Part shown: positions 33,728 to 42,800 of the stretch, piece by piece
Layout of the letters: each line of letters opens with the position of its first letter
How positions within the stretch are numbered: position 1 is the first letter of the stretch
Source: an uncultured Bacilli bacterium
GTDB taxonomy: Bacteria > Bacillota_I > Bacilli_A > RF39 > UBA660
DNA length: 64,000 bases
Direction of reading: 5' to 3'
Assembly (NCBI GenBank): GCA_934100165.1
Contig: CAKOPN010000003.1
Coordinates: 1-64,000 of the forward strand
Program-made: the position numbers and the translations under genes
The notes under the pieces: generated by a model
The model's input: the letters and a program-made list of their open reading frames with translations, nothing else
What the model was told of the DNA's origin: nothing
Database searches by the model: none

Positions 33728-33931
33728 ATGAAAACACTTCAAAAAATAGCGCTAGTTTTAACAATAATCGGTGCATTAAACTGGGGAATGGTTGGTCTAT
33801 TTGAAATAGATATAGTTGCATCATTATTTAATGGAAGTGATAGCATTATTTCAAGAATTATCTATATAATAATAGCTATTGCTGGAATTATAAATATTGG
33901 ATTATTGTTTGATACAAGTGATAGAAAATAG
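33728..33931 (+). CDS. DUF378 small membrane protein
   Basis: 67 residues with two membrane segments and the family signature GALNWGMVGLFEIDIVASLF...SRIIYIIIAIAGI. DUF378 proteins are of unknown role. AAAGGAGGAG lies before ATG 33728, and TATAAT at 33706-33711 provides a -10. A lone plus-strand gene followed by a terminator. Confidence 0.85.
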   Translation: MKTLQKIALVLTIIGALNWGMVGLFEIDIVASLFNGSDSIISRIIYIIIAIAGIINIGLLFDTSDRK

Positions 33932-33941
33932 AAAATAAATT

Positions 33942-33964
33942 GCTACGTAAGTGGCTTTTTATTT
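33942..33964 (+). terminator. Terminator after the DUF378 gene
   Basis: GCTAC and GTGGC pair (one G-T) around a GTAA loop, followed by a T-rich tract on the plus strand. Confidence 0.55.
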
Positions 33965-33970
33965 TGAACA

Positions 33971-33993
33971 AAAAAAGTGACCAAAATGGTCAC
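33971..33993 (-). terminator. Terminator after cdaR
   Basis: GTGACCA (33977-33983) and TGGTCAC (33987-33993) around a three-base loop, then seven T on the minus strand; 12 bases past the cdaR stop. Confidence 0.88.
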
Positions 33994-34004
33994 CTTAAAC
34001 TTAA

Positions 34005-35357
34005 TTATTTTTGAGATATTTTTACTTTAATCTCTTTTACTCTAGATGTATAAGTTACTTTTGAATCTTCACCAACAACTTTTACTTCTACTGAGTGTTC
34101 TCCAACTCCTAAGCCAGATAAATCTATATAAGCCTTAATTGATGATGCATCTAAAGAATCAATTACATCTTTACTTCCGTTAACAATAACTGTAACAGTT
34201 CTATTTTGTTGTCCAATTGCTTGAACTTTATAACCTTCACCAATATTTATTGTCTCTACTGGAATTGCTTCAATATCTCTTGACACGATTGTATCAACTT
34301 TAAGTTCAACGTTAATTGTCTTAACACTGATTTCTCTTATACCTGTTGGTTTAGTAAGGTTAATTGTATAGTTTTTATCTTCCTTAACACCATTTACATC
34401 AACGTTAACTGGTAAATATTCAATGCTGTTAACTGCATCACTATTTCCATATACTGTAACAGATGTTGTAGGTGAATATAATGATTTAATAGCTACACCA
34501 TTAGTCTCACCTTTAGCAATAAGTCTAATTGGAACTTCTTTACTTGGTGAAGTAATCTTAATAGTAGCAGTAACCTTTTCAGGAACAATTTCTATATCAA
34601 GTTTATTTCCTTCACTATCGTATGCGATAAGTGGTACATCGCTAAGTGTTGTAGTACCAACTTTTACATTACTGATTTTATCAATATCTATAATTGCTTT
34701 AACTATAGCAACTTTTTCAAGTTGATGAGTAGCACCTTTAACAGTAACACTATCTCTATCAAGAACTACACTATCAATATTAAGTTTAGTATCTAAGTTA
34801 TCTTTATGTATTATTTCTGAAGATAATTCTTTCATTACTGATATCTTATCATATATTCTAATATTTACAGTAGATGGGTCTATTTTATATTCTACTGAAG
34901 ATACAGCTTGTTGATACTTAAAATTAACAGCATATGATCCTGGTGTATAACCAGTTAAATCAAGTGTTACACCATCCATTGGATATTGTTTTGCAAGATA
35001 AACATCCCATCTTCTACCGACAAATGTAACATCTACTGTTTCAGGAATACCTTCAACCACATAAAGTGCTTCATTATAATTAGCTTTTACTTTTTGGTTA
35101 TATAACACTTCTGCAGAATTTGATATAAGTGTTACATGTTTTTGATCTATTGCATAAAACGTAATAAGTGCAAACAATAAAGATATTATTAAAAGTGATT
35201 GCCTATTTACTAAAACTTTTTCTATACCACTACCATTATTTCCAAAGAAATCAAATATTCCTACAAATAATTTTGTTATTGGAGTGATAAGCCATTTATC
35301 AAAGAACCTAAATATTGCTCTAAAAAATTTAATAATTACTTTACTTATTTTCTTCAT
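34005..35357 (-). CDS. cdaR: YbbR-domain regulator of c-di-AMP synthase (CdaR)
   Basis: 450 residues. An N-terminal cytoplasmic and membrane region (membrane segment about 60-78, LLIISLLFALITFYAI) is followed by about four repeated YbbR beta domains, each with a V-x-V-x-G-x-x-x-x-I/L-type strand (TVTVYGNSDAVNSIEYLPV, TVTVIVNGSKDVIDSLD). CdaR binds CdaA in the membrane and tunes it. ATG 35357 is chosen over 35372 because GAGGAAGAG lies correctly before it. Overlaps cdaA by 17 bases. The usual third gene, glmM, does not follow. Confidence 0.92.
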   Translation of the reverse strand: MKKISKVIIKFFRAIFRFFDKWLITPITKLFVGIFDFFGNNGSGIEKVLVNRQSLLIISLLFALITFYAIDQKHVTLISNSAEVLYNQKVKANYNEALYVVEGIPETVDVTFVGRRWDVYLAKQYPMDGVTLDLTGYTPGSYAVNFKYQQAVSSVEYKIDPSTVNIRIYDKISVMKELSSEIIHKDNLDTKLNIDSVVLDRDSVTVKGATHQLEKVAIVKAIIDIDKISNVKVGTTTLSDVPLIAYDSEGNKLDIEIVPEKVTATIKITSPSKEVPIRLIAKGETNGVAIKSLYSPTTSVTVYGNSDAVNSIEYLPVNVDVNGVKEDKNYTINLTKPTGIREISVKTINVELKVDTIVSRDIEAIPVETINIGEGYKVQAIGQQNRTVTVIVNGSKDVIDSLDASSIKAYIDLSGLGVGEHSVEVKVVGEDSKVTYTSRVKEIKVKISQK

Positions 35358-36171
35358 ATATCTCTTCCTCATCTATTTCATCATCAAAATCAGACTCTTG
35401 TTTAGGTCTAAGCTCATCTACTAACATCATTCTAACATCATCTAGTGATAAATTATAGAAAAGTTCACCTTTAACGGCAACAGATAATCTACCTGTTTCT
35501 TCTGAAACAACTAGTGCTATACAGTCAGTTTCTTCAGCAATACCAAGAGCTGCTCTATGTCTAGTTCCAAGACGTTTATTTATCTTTGAATTTCCACTTG
35601 TAGGGAAAACTGCACCAGCACAACTTATTCTATTTCCTTGAATTATAACTCCTCCATCATGCATTGGGTTATTTGGGAAAAATAATGCTATTAAAAGTTC
35701 ACTAGTTAAATCACCATATATTTTTTTAGCTTTATCGATATAATCACTTAGACTAACATCACGTTCTATTACTATTAAAGCACCTATTCTAGCCTTTCTT
35801 AAGTAATCCATTGATTGAATGATTTCATATATCATTCTTTCTCTTTCATCAACAGTTAATATTTTATGACGCCCTAATAATTGACTTCTTCCAAGTTGTT
35901 CAAGAACTGCACGTATTTCCGGCTGAAAGATAATAATAAGTGCAAGTGGCCCCCACATGATTACATATTCAAGTAAAAGACCTATAGTAACAAACTTAAA
36001 GAAATCACTAATTATTTTAAGTAAAGCAACAATCAAGACACCTTTAAATATAAGTGTAAGTTTAACATTGTTCTTCATGTTCTTTAATATATAATAAAAC
36101 ATCAACCATACCAATAAAATATCTATGGTTTTATTTAAAATTGACAAAATTGTATCTACTGTTATTGACAT
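35341..36171 (-). CDS. cdaA: Diadenylate cyclase CdaA
   Basis: Makes c-di-AMP from two ATP. 276 residues: three membrane segments in the first 80 residues, then the DAC domain with GALIVIERD, the DGG motif in MHDGGVII near 172 and the RHR motif in GTRHRAALGIAEETD near 203. An acidic C-terminal tail (DFDDEIDEEEIYEENK) extends past the domain. Overlaps cdaR and follows the membrane protein gene by nine bases. c-di-AMP controls potassium, osmotic balance and cell wall in this group; the NrnA-like enzyme in this window may be involved in its breakdown. Confidence 0.95.
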   Translation of the reverse strand: MSITVDTILSILNKTIDILLVWLMFYYILKNMKNNVKLTLIFKGVLIVALLKIISDFFKFVTIGLLLEYVIMWGPLALIIIFQPEIRAVLEQLGRSQLLGRHKILTVDERERMIYEIIQSMDYLRKARIGALIVIERDVSLSDYIDKAKKIYGDLTSELLIALFFPNNPMHDGGVIIQGNRISCAGAVFPTSGNSKINKRLGTRHRAALGIAEETDCIALVVSEETGRLSVAVKGELFYNLSLDDVRMMLVDELRPKQESDFDDEIDEEEIYEENK

Positions 36172-36180
36172 ACATCCTCC

Positions 36181-36627
36181 TTAATTTCCATTGACATTTT
36201 GATTACCAGTCACAACACCGGTATCTCCAACTGCACCAGATTCACCAGTTGCACCAATAACCAATACAGAAGGCACATCTTCTTTTTGCTCGTTAGAATT
36301 TGTTAAAGATGTAGGACTTTCTATTTGTTGATTAACATTTTGAACAGGCACAGTACTAGGAATAACACTCACAGCAGGAGTTGTATCATTTGTTTCTGGT
36401 CCCATTGTTGACATTATATCAAGGTTCTCTTTAGTTTCCATTGCAGCAAGACGAGCAACTTTACCTGAAGCAATATCTTCTTGCCTTTTTGCCTTAAGTC
36501 TTACAGCGATTCTTTCCCTTTTTCTGTCTGCTACAACACCTAGAAGCACAAACATAAAAAAGATACAAGCAAGGATATAAAGAAAATACCAAAATCCAGT
36601 TATGCTATCTCTAAAAAATTCAATCAT
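36181..36627 (-). CDS. Single-pass membrane protein with collagen-like tail, first gene of the cda operon
   Basis: 148 residues: membrane segment at about 10-32 (FWYFLYILACIFFMFVLLGVV), a basic stretch (DRKRERIAVRLKAKRQED), then a Thr/Pro/Asn-rich linker and five consecutive Gly-X-Y triplets near the end (GATGESGAVGDTGVV). A longer frame starts at 36651, but the promoter at 36656-36684 and the AGAAGGTGA site favour 36627. It lies nine bases before cdaA, so a role with the cyclase is possible. No family recognised. Confidence 0.65.
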   Translation of the reverse strand: MIEFFRDSITGFWYFLYILACIFFMFVLLGVVADRKRERIAVRLKAKRQEDIASGKVARLAAMETKENLDIMSTMGPETNDTTPAVSVIPSTVPVQNVNQQIESPTSLTNSNEQKEDVPSVLVIGATGESGAVGDTGVVTGNQNVNGN

Positions 36628-36645
36628 AAATATTGATTCACCTTC

Positions 36646-36684
36646 TATCATAACTATGATAACATTTTAAAGATTTTTTTACAA
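36646..36684 (-). promoter_or_regulatory. cda operon promoter with overlapping palindrome
   Basis: Minus strand TTGTAA (36684-36679), exact 17-base spacer, TATCAT (36661-36656). A perfect inverted repeat TATCATA-AC-TATGATA (36646-36661) covers the -10, a natural place for a repressor. Confidence 0.6.
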
Positions 36685-36745
36685 GACACATGATAATTTT
36701 TTAAAAATAAACTAAAATTTTCAAAACATCAGTAATATCTCATCA

Positions 36746-36793
36746 TTATTTATTATTTTTAGAAATATAAATACCTGATTTTAATTGTTTCAT
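36746..36793 (-). CDS. 15-residue small ORF with strong ribosome-binding site
   Basis: Encodes MKQLKSGIYISKNNK. GAGGAGG lies eight bases before the ATG and a TATTATATAAG -10-like box lies just before that; the tRNA terminator sits immediately upstream, so it is probably the start of a new transcript. The distance to the next gene start is 119 bases with a separate promoter in between. It is either a free small basic peptide or a leader peptide. No homologue is recognised. Confidence 0.45.
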   Translation of the reverse strand: MKQLKSGIYISKNNK

Positions 36794-36840
36794 ATAAAAT
36801 ACCTCCTCTTATATAATAACACAGCTACTATATCATTACT

Positions 36841-36865
36841 AAAAAATCGAACTTTAATAGTTCGA
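36841..36865 (-). terminator. Terminator after tRNA-Thr
   Basis: TCGAACT (36847-36853) and AGTTCGA (36859-36865) around a five-base loop, followed by six T on the minus strand, 14 bases past the tRNA 3' end. Confidence 0.85.
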
Positions 36866-36878
36866 CTAAATCAATATA

Positions 36879-36954
36879 TGGTGCTGAAAACGGGATTCGA
36901 ACCTGCGACCTATCGCTTACGAGACGATTGCTCTACCAACTGAGCTATTTCAGC
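36879..36954 (-). tRNA. tRNA-Thr (anticodon CGU)
   Basis: 76 bases with encoded CCA. Acceptor GCTGAAA/TTTCAGC, D-stem GCTC/GAGC, anticodon stem ATCGT/GCGAT with loop CTCGTAA (anticodon CGT, reads ACG), T-loop TTCGAAT. The T-stem has an A-C mismatch (positions 51/63) and a G-T pair at 49/65, so it is weaker than usual. Lies 12 bases after gmk, with no own promoter obvious. Confidence 0.92.
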
Positions 36955-36966
36955 ATAAAGAACTTA

Positions 36967-37611
36967 CTAATCCATAGTAAGAAGTTCATGTAGAAGTTCT
37001 TCTTGATTATTAAGTTCAAAATCTTCTATTCTATCAACCCTGCATTTTTCTGCTAAAATTATAGCTTTTACTTTTTCTACCGCATTAGAAACTTCATCAT
37101 TGATTACAATATAGTTATATTTAGTAACTTCATTTATTTCCTTATATGCATTTTTAAATCTTTCAATAATTTTATCACGTGATTCAGTGTTACGTTTAAC
37201 AAGTCTATCTAAAAGCTCTTTCATACTAGGTGGCATAACAAATATAAACACACCTTCTTTTAATGTTTCTTTTACCTTCAAAGCACCTTGAATATCTATC
37301 TCAAGTATTACATCATGACCAGAACTCAAAGCTTCAAGAACCTTATCTTTAGGTGTTCCATAATAATTGTCACCATGAACTTTTGCATATTCAAGGAAAT
37401 TTCCTTTTTCAATATTTTCTTCGAAAAAAGAACGTGTTACAAAGAAATAATCTTTTCCATCAACCTCATTACCTCTAGGACTTCTTGTAGTCATAGATAT
37501 AGACAAGTCAATTGGAATCTCTTTAAGTAACTGTGCACATATAGTTCCCTTACCTGCACCACTTGGGCCAGATAAAATAATTAAAGTACCTGTTTTTTTC
37601 TTTTTAACCAT
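36967..37611 (-). CDS. gmk: Guanylate kinase
   Basis: Converts GMP to GDP. 214 residues with P-loop LSGPSGAGKGT near residue 13, TTRSPRGNEVDGKDYFFV, and EIDIQGALKVKE. ATG follows GAGGATATT. Its 3' end and the following bases can fold (CTTACTA/TAGTAAG, overlapping the stop), and tRNA-Thr starts 12 bases on; the usual rpoZ neighbour is absent. Confidence 0.96.
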   Translation of the reverse strand: MVKKKKTGTLIILSGPSGAGKGTICAQLLKEIPIDLSISMTTRSPRGNEVDGKDYFFVTRSFFEENIEKGNFLEYAKVHGDNYYGTPKDKVLEALSSGHDVILEIDIQGALKVKETLKEGVFIFVMPPSMKELLDRLVKRNTESRDKIIERFKNAYKEINEVTKYNYIVINDEVSNAVEKVKAIILAEKCRVDRIEDFELNNQEELLHELLTMD

Positions 37612-37666
37612 AATATCCTCACTTAATTTACTATATTATATAACAAGGATATTTTATTCACAAATA

Positions 37667-38083
37667 TTATTTTATATTTTTTCCACAAAACTTGCAGAAA
37701 ACTGAATCATCATCAATTTCTTTTCCACAATGCTTGCAAAACTCTCCCTTAGAAGATGATAATCCCTTCTTTATAGCAGCAGTTGTAATAGTTACTGCAT
37801 CTTCATTTATTTTTGCACTTTCAGTAGCAATATCTTTCATATCATCTTTATTTCTATCAATGACTTTCTTATGAGACCCAATCCCTATCTCACTAGACAA
37901 AACAGACAAATCAGTCAAATCATCTTTTGCTTCTTCAAGCATCATTTTAGAATTTCTAATTTGCCTTTTCAACATCTTAGCTCTCATTTTAGGGCTAAAC
38001 ACCATAAGCATTGAAAAAATAATTATAAGAAAAGCAAGCACAAACATTACAATAAATACTACAAAAAAAACATCAAAATCCAT
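37667..38083 (-). CDS. Membrane protein with C-terminal zinc ribbon, unknown
   Basis: 138 residues: membrane segment at about 6-30, a charged helical region (RQIRNSKMMLEEAKDDLTDL) and a C-terminal zinc ribbon CKHCGKEIDDDSVFCKFCG. Its start overlaps the stop of the phosphodiesterase gene by one base (TAATG), so translation is coupled. Zinc-ribbon membrane proteins of this layout are common and uncharacterised in Firmicutes. Confidence 0.7.
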   Translation of the reverse strand: MDFDVFFVVFIVMFVLAFLIIIFSMLMVFSPKMRAKMLKRQIRNSKMMLEEAKDDLTDLSVLSSEIGIGSHKKVIDRNKDDMKDIATESAKINEDAVTITTAAIKKGLSSSKGEFCKHCGKEIDDDSVFCKFCGKNIK

Positions 38084-38625
38084 TATATTTCCTCCAAATT
38101 TAAACTATCTATAACATTGCCAGACAAATCTTTCAAAAAAATCATTTTATCTGTCACTATCAAATAACTATTGACACTCCCGCACCTTGGGAATGCAATA
38201 GAACCGGGATTAGCAAAAACGTGATTATTATTTTTACTTATAAATCCCTTATGTAAGTGACCATATACCATAATATCAAAGAAAGAATTAGGTAAATTAT
38301 ATGAATTATATATATTACCATGAGTACAATACAAAGTTTTTCCTCCAACACTAATCATAAAACTATCGAAGAAAGTTTGATTAGAAGTTTCAATATCTAA
38401 GTCACTATCACAATTTCCTCTTATTAAATATAAATTATTAAATGACGAAAGAAGATCAAGATACTCTTTCCTATCAAAATCAACATCATAATAACCATAA
38501 GGAAATATATCACCTAAAATAATTACTCTATCGGCATTTTCCTTTATATAAATATCTTTTAGCATTTTCAAATGAAAAATTGAACCGTGAATATCCGATG
38601 CAAATAGTATTTTCAAATCTCTCAC
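38083..38625 (-). CDS. YfcE-type metallophosphoesterase
   Basis: 180 residues, the length of the YfcE/MJ0936 phosphodiesterase family. Metal ligands: SDIHG near residue 10, GDIFPYG near 38, GNCDS near 72, THGN near 104 and YGHLHK near 127. Acts on phosphodiester substrates; the natural one is unknown. Starts directly after pgi (no gap) and overlaps the zinc-ribbon gene. Confidence 0.9.
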   Translation of the reverse strand: MRDLKILFASDIHGSIFHLKMLKDIYIKENADRVIILGDIFPYGYYDVDFDRKEYLDLLSSFNNLYLIRGNCDSDLDIETSNQTFFDSFMISVGGKTLYCTHGNIYNSYNLPNSFFDIMVYGHLHKGFISKNNNHVFANPGSIAFPRCGSVNSYLIVTDKMIFLKDLSGNVIDSLNLEEI

Positions 38626-39834
38626 CTAACATTCTAACTCTTTTTTTACAAGTCCTTTATACTTTTCAACACCTGGTTGATCAAAAGGATTAACATCCAT
38701 AATTAGTGCACCAACTATAGCAGAAAGTAAAAAGAAATGCATTAACTCACCAATAGTAATTTCTGTTTTTTCATCTATAGTTATAAGATTACTAGGAGTA
38801 TCACCTTTCATATGAGCCATAGCAACTTTATCCATAACTATTTTATTTAATGAATTAAGTTCCATATCATATTTATCAAGGCTAACTTTAACATCCTTTG
38901 TAATATCAATAATTGTTTCAAATATAATATGATTACCGTCTTGTAAAAACTGTCCTAAAGAATGTAAATCCCTAGTATTAACAACGGAAATAGGTAAAAT
39001 TCCTTTACTAGATTTACCCTGAGTTTCCGCAAAAAGTTGTTTTAACCATTCAGTAAAGTAATAAAGTTTTGGATTATAAACAGTAAAAGCTTCTACAATC
39101 TTTCCTTTTTGATACATAATATCTCTAAATACAGCATATTCAATAGCTCTATCTATCATATCAAAAGATTTTTTAGCACCTTCAATTAAGTAGAGAATAT
39201 TTATACCAGATGCTGCAATAGGAAGTAATCCAACAGGTGTTAAATAAGAAAACCTTCCTCCTATATTTTTAGGAATATCAAATGACACATAACCTTTTTC
39301 ATTAGCAAGATTTCTTAAATAACCATCTTCAGGATCAGTTGTAACAATAATTCTATTCTTAAGCTTCTCTTCATCGTATTTTTTCTTCATCTTTTCCATA
39401 ACAAGTGAGAATGCTGATGTTGTCTCAATAGTAGACCCTGACTTAGAAATTACATTTACTATTATTTCTTTATTTTCAATATAATCAAAAATCTCTTTAT
39501 ATTCTTCACTACATAAGTTATTTCCTAAAAAGATTATCTCTGGTTTCTTCTTTTCATATTTAGGCGACAAAGCTTCAATAACAGCTTTGCTTCCCATATA
39601 TGAACCACCAATACCAATTACTAAGAAAACATCACAATTTTCTTTTATATAATCAGTAATGTTAATAAGCTTAATAAGATCTTTTTTATGAATATAACTA
39701 TCAAGTTTATTCAGATAACTTAAATCACCATTTACAAAACGTGCTTTTATTTCTCTAGCCTTATCAAGATACTTTATCTTATCATCTTTTTTTACATAGC
39801 CACCATTATACTTACGAAAATCAAAACTTATCAT
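38626..39834 (-). CDS. pgi: Glucose-6-phosphate isomerase
   Basis: Interconverts glucose 6-phosphate and fructose 6-phosphate. 402 residues (usual bacterial length about 450, so a trimmed form), with GIGGSYMGSKAVIEAL, SKSGSTIETTSAF, GGRFSYLTPVGLLP, DGNHIIFETII and MDVNPFDQPGVEKYK. Starts one base after the giant glucan synthase stop, with AAGGAGG inside that gene's end, so the two are translationally coupled. Confidence 0.95.
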   Translation of the reverse strand: MISFDFRKYNGGYVKKDDKIKYLDKAREIKARFVNGDLSYLNKLDSYIHKKDLIKLINITDYIKENCDVFLVIGIGGSYMGSKAVIEALSPKYEKKKPEIIFLGNNLCSEEYKEIFDYIENKEIIVNVISKSGSTIETTSAFSLVMEKMKKKYDEEKLKNRIIVTTDPEDGYLRNLANEKGYVSFDIPKNIGGRFSYLTPVGLLPIAASGINILYLIEGAKKSFDMIDRAIEYAVFRDIMYQKGKIVEAFTVYNPKLYYFTEWLKQLFAETQGKSSKGILPISVVNTRDLHSLGQFLQDGNHIIFETIIDITKDVKVSLDKYDMELNSLNKIVMDKVAMAHMKGDTPSNLITIDEKTEITIGELMHFFLLSAIVGALIMDVNPFDQPGVEKYKGLVKKELEC

Positions 39835-39835
39835 A

Positions 39836-42800
39836 CTACCTCCTTATATTAACTATAACAGCATGAAGTCTTTCATCATTTTTTAGTGTTATAAAATTCT
39901 CATCAATTCTATCCTCATCTATAACTATATCACTTTTTTCGCCAAATTTAACTTTTATTTCATAAAGTGTGTCAATGTATTTAAAAATAACTTCAAAGTT
40001 TTTCCATGAACTAGGTACTCTTGGTTCGATTTTAAGTATGTTACCATTTCTTTTTAAACCTAATATTTCTGTTATTGCAATATTATAGAACCAACCACTA
40101 CTACCAGTATACCAAGTCCATCCACCTCTAGCAGGGTTATCTTTATTACTATAAATATCACCAGCAATAACATAAGGTTCAACTTTATAAATATTGCATT
40201 CTTTCTTTGAAGAAGTTCTGTTAATTGGGTTAATCATTTGATAATAATCATATGCTTTATCATTTTGTGAAAGTTTTAACAAAGCCATTATATACCAGCT
40301 TACTGCATGTGTATATTGTCCACCATTTTCACGTATACCAACTGGATAGTCCATTATATAACCAGGATTACTTATTGAATTATTAAATCCAGGTGTTAAA
40401 AGTTTAATTATATTAAGTTTTCTATCAACAAGGCTATCTTCCACTGATTTAATAACAGAAGGAATTCTACTTTCTAAAATAACGTCTGATAATATAGCAA
40501 AACTTTGAGATATTAAATCTATTTTACATTCAAAACTGAATCTAGAACCAATTGGTGTTCCATCATCAAAGAATGCTCTTAAATAATAGTCTTTATCAAA
40601 GCCAACGGTGTTAAGTGCATTTTTAAGCTTATCAAGGAAAGCATTGTACTTTTCAATATCAACTTTCTTATACTTTTGTGTAATTTCAAGGAAATCTTTC
40701 ATTATCATATACAAGAAGAAACCAAGCCATACACTTGTACCACTTCCTTGAATACCAACCTTGTTCATTCCATCGTTCCAGTCTCCACCACCCATAAGAG
40801 GAAGACCATTTGCACCAATTTCATTCATGGACTTTTCAAGAGAAAGCATACAGTGCTCATAAAGTATAGAAGTATTTTCTGAATAAGAATATGTAATACC
40901 TCTTTCTTCTTCATTATCACGAAGAGTATCGCCTTCTACAAAAGGGATTTTCTCATCAAGTATTTTATAGTCATCAGTAATTTTTATATACTGATTTACT
41001 GCATAAACTAGCCATAAAAAATCATCCTTATATCTGCTTCTAAGTCCCATTTTAATGTTTTCATGCCACCAATGTAGAACATCTCCTTCTTTAAATTGAT
41101 GTTTAGCATTATTTATAATTTGATTTCTTGTAATATTTTCATGATTTATACAAATGTTAACAGAATCTTGAAGTTGATCACGATATCCAAAAGCTCCTCC
41201 AACTTGATAGAAACCTGCTCTAGCATTTAATCTTGAAGATATCGTTTGATATAAGTACCATGGAACAATAGTGTTAAACGCATCATCTTCAGTCTTAACT
41301 ACTATAGAGTTAATTTTTTCCTTCCAAGAAGTTTTTACTTTCTCAAATTCAACAGCTATTTTCTCATTAGAATCATATTTTCTAGTAAGACTTGCAATGT
41401 TATCCATTCCCGCTTCACAACCAAGCATAAACGAAAATTCTATTTCTTCCATAGGTAAAACTTCAATATCAACATCTATTGATTTAAATAAGATTTTATC
41501 CACAGAATATGTTGAAACTGGCAAAGTTGAAGTCATAAATGCGGTAATATTAGAGTAAGTTGGATTGTAAACATTTCTTATACATACTGCATTAAAATCT
41601 TTATAGAAATCTGATAACAAATATCTGCTAGATTTTTCTTCATTAGGACCAAACGTTGGATTTATCCAGAATGTTAATTTGTATTTAGTTTTATCATGTG
41701 AACTATTTTTAAACTTAATATTATAAAACTTAACTGTATCATCTTTACTAACAAAGCTATTTAAGTTGATTTTATAGTCATTTGTATTATACACAAAAGA
41801 AGAATAACCAAACCCATGAATACATCTTATTGGATCAATAACTTTACCATCAACATTTATTCCCTCGGATCTATCATTTAAAATAACATCATTAGTCCAA
41901 GAGGTAATTTTAAACATCTGACTATTATATGCATAAGTAAAACCGCAATTATTATTAGTTACAATACTACCAAATTTATCATTAGAAAGGACATTACACC
42001 ATGCAAGAGGAGTATTTGGATTTGTTATTACGTACTCACTTCCATCATGATTAAATCCACCATATCCGTTATAAAACTTCAAAGTACTATTATCATAATC
42101 ATCATTAACCATTACATCGTGCTCTAAAGGAACATAATTAATCATTTTATTTTCTTTTTGTAAAATTTCAATACTTTCTTCAAGTGAAGTGCAAACACGT
42201 GTATCAAATCTAAGTCTAGCAACCATATTTAAAAGATTATATTCTTGTTGTGATAAATTATCATAGTCAAGAACAAAAATATCTCCTGGAGTAAGCATAA
42301 AATCATTCAAAGTATTCATTCGATATTTCTCTTTTTCGACTTCCCTTTTAATAATTGCCTTATACTCATTTTTTTCCATATTTACAACTACTATATCAAC
42401 GAAAATCGCTCTACTTTTATAAAACTCATATGCCTTTATAATTTCTTTAACTAAATTTAATGCTTCAGTTTCATGAACTGTAACTAAAATAATTGGATAA
42501 TCACCAGTTATAGAAAATCTCCATAAATTTGTTTGATTTAAACTGTTGTGAGCTAGTATATCTTTCCTTGCTGGGCTAATAAAATGTTTACTAGTTTGGT
42601 ATAAGTAATTAAGCATTACATTATAATGTCTCATATCAGGGCCAGTTACCCCAAGCATTTTTGTATTTATATTATTAGCAATAGTCGCATACTCAAATGC
42701 AGAAGAAACCTTAGAAGAATTACTATAAAATGACAATATATCATTTATTTGTTCAACTGACTTACCATATCCATTTAATAGGTAAATTGTTCTTTCTTCT

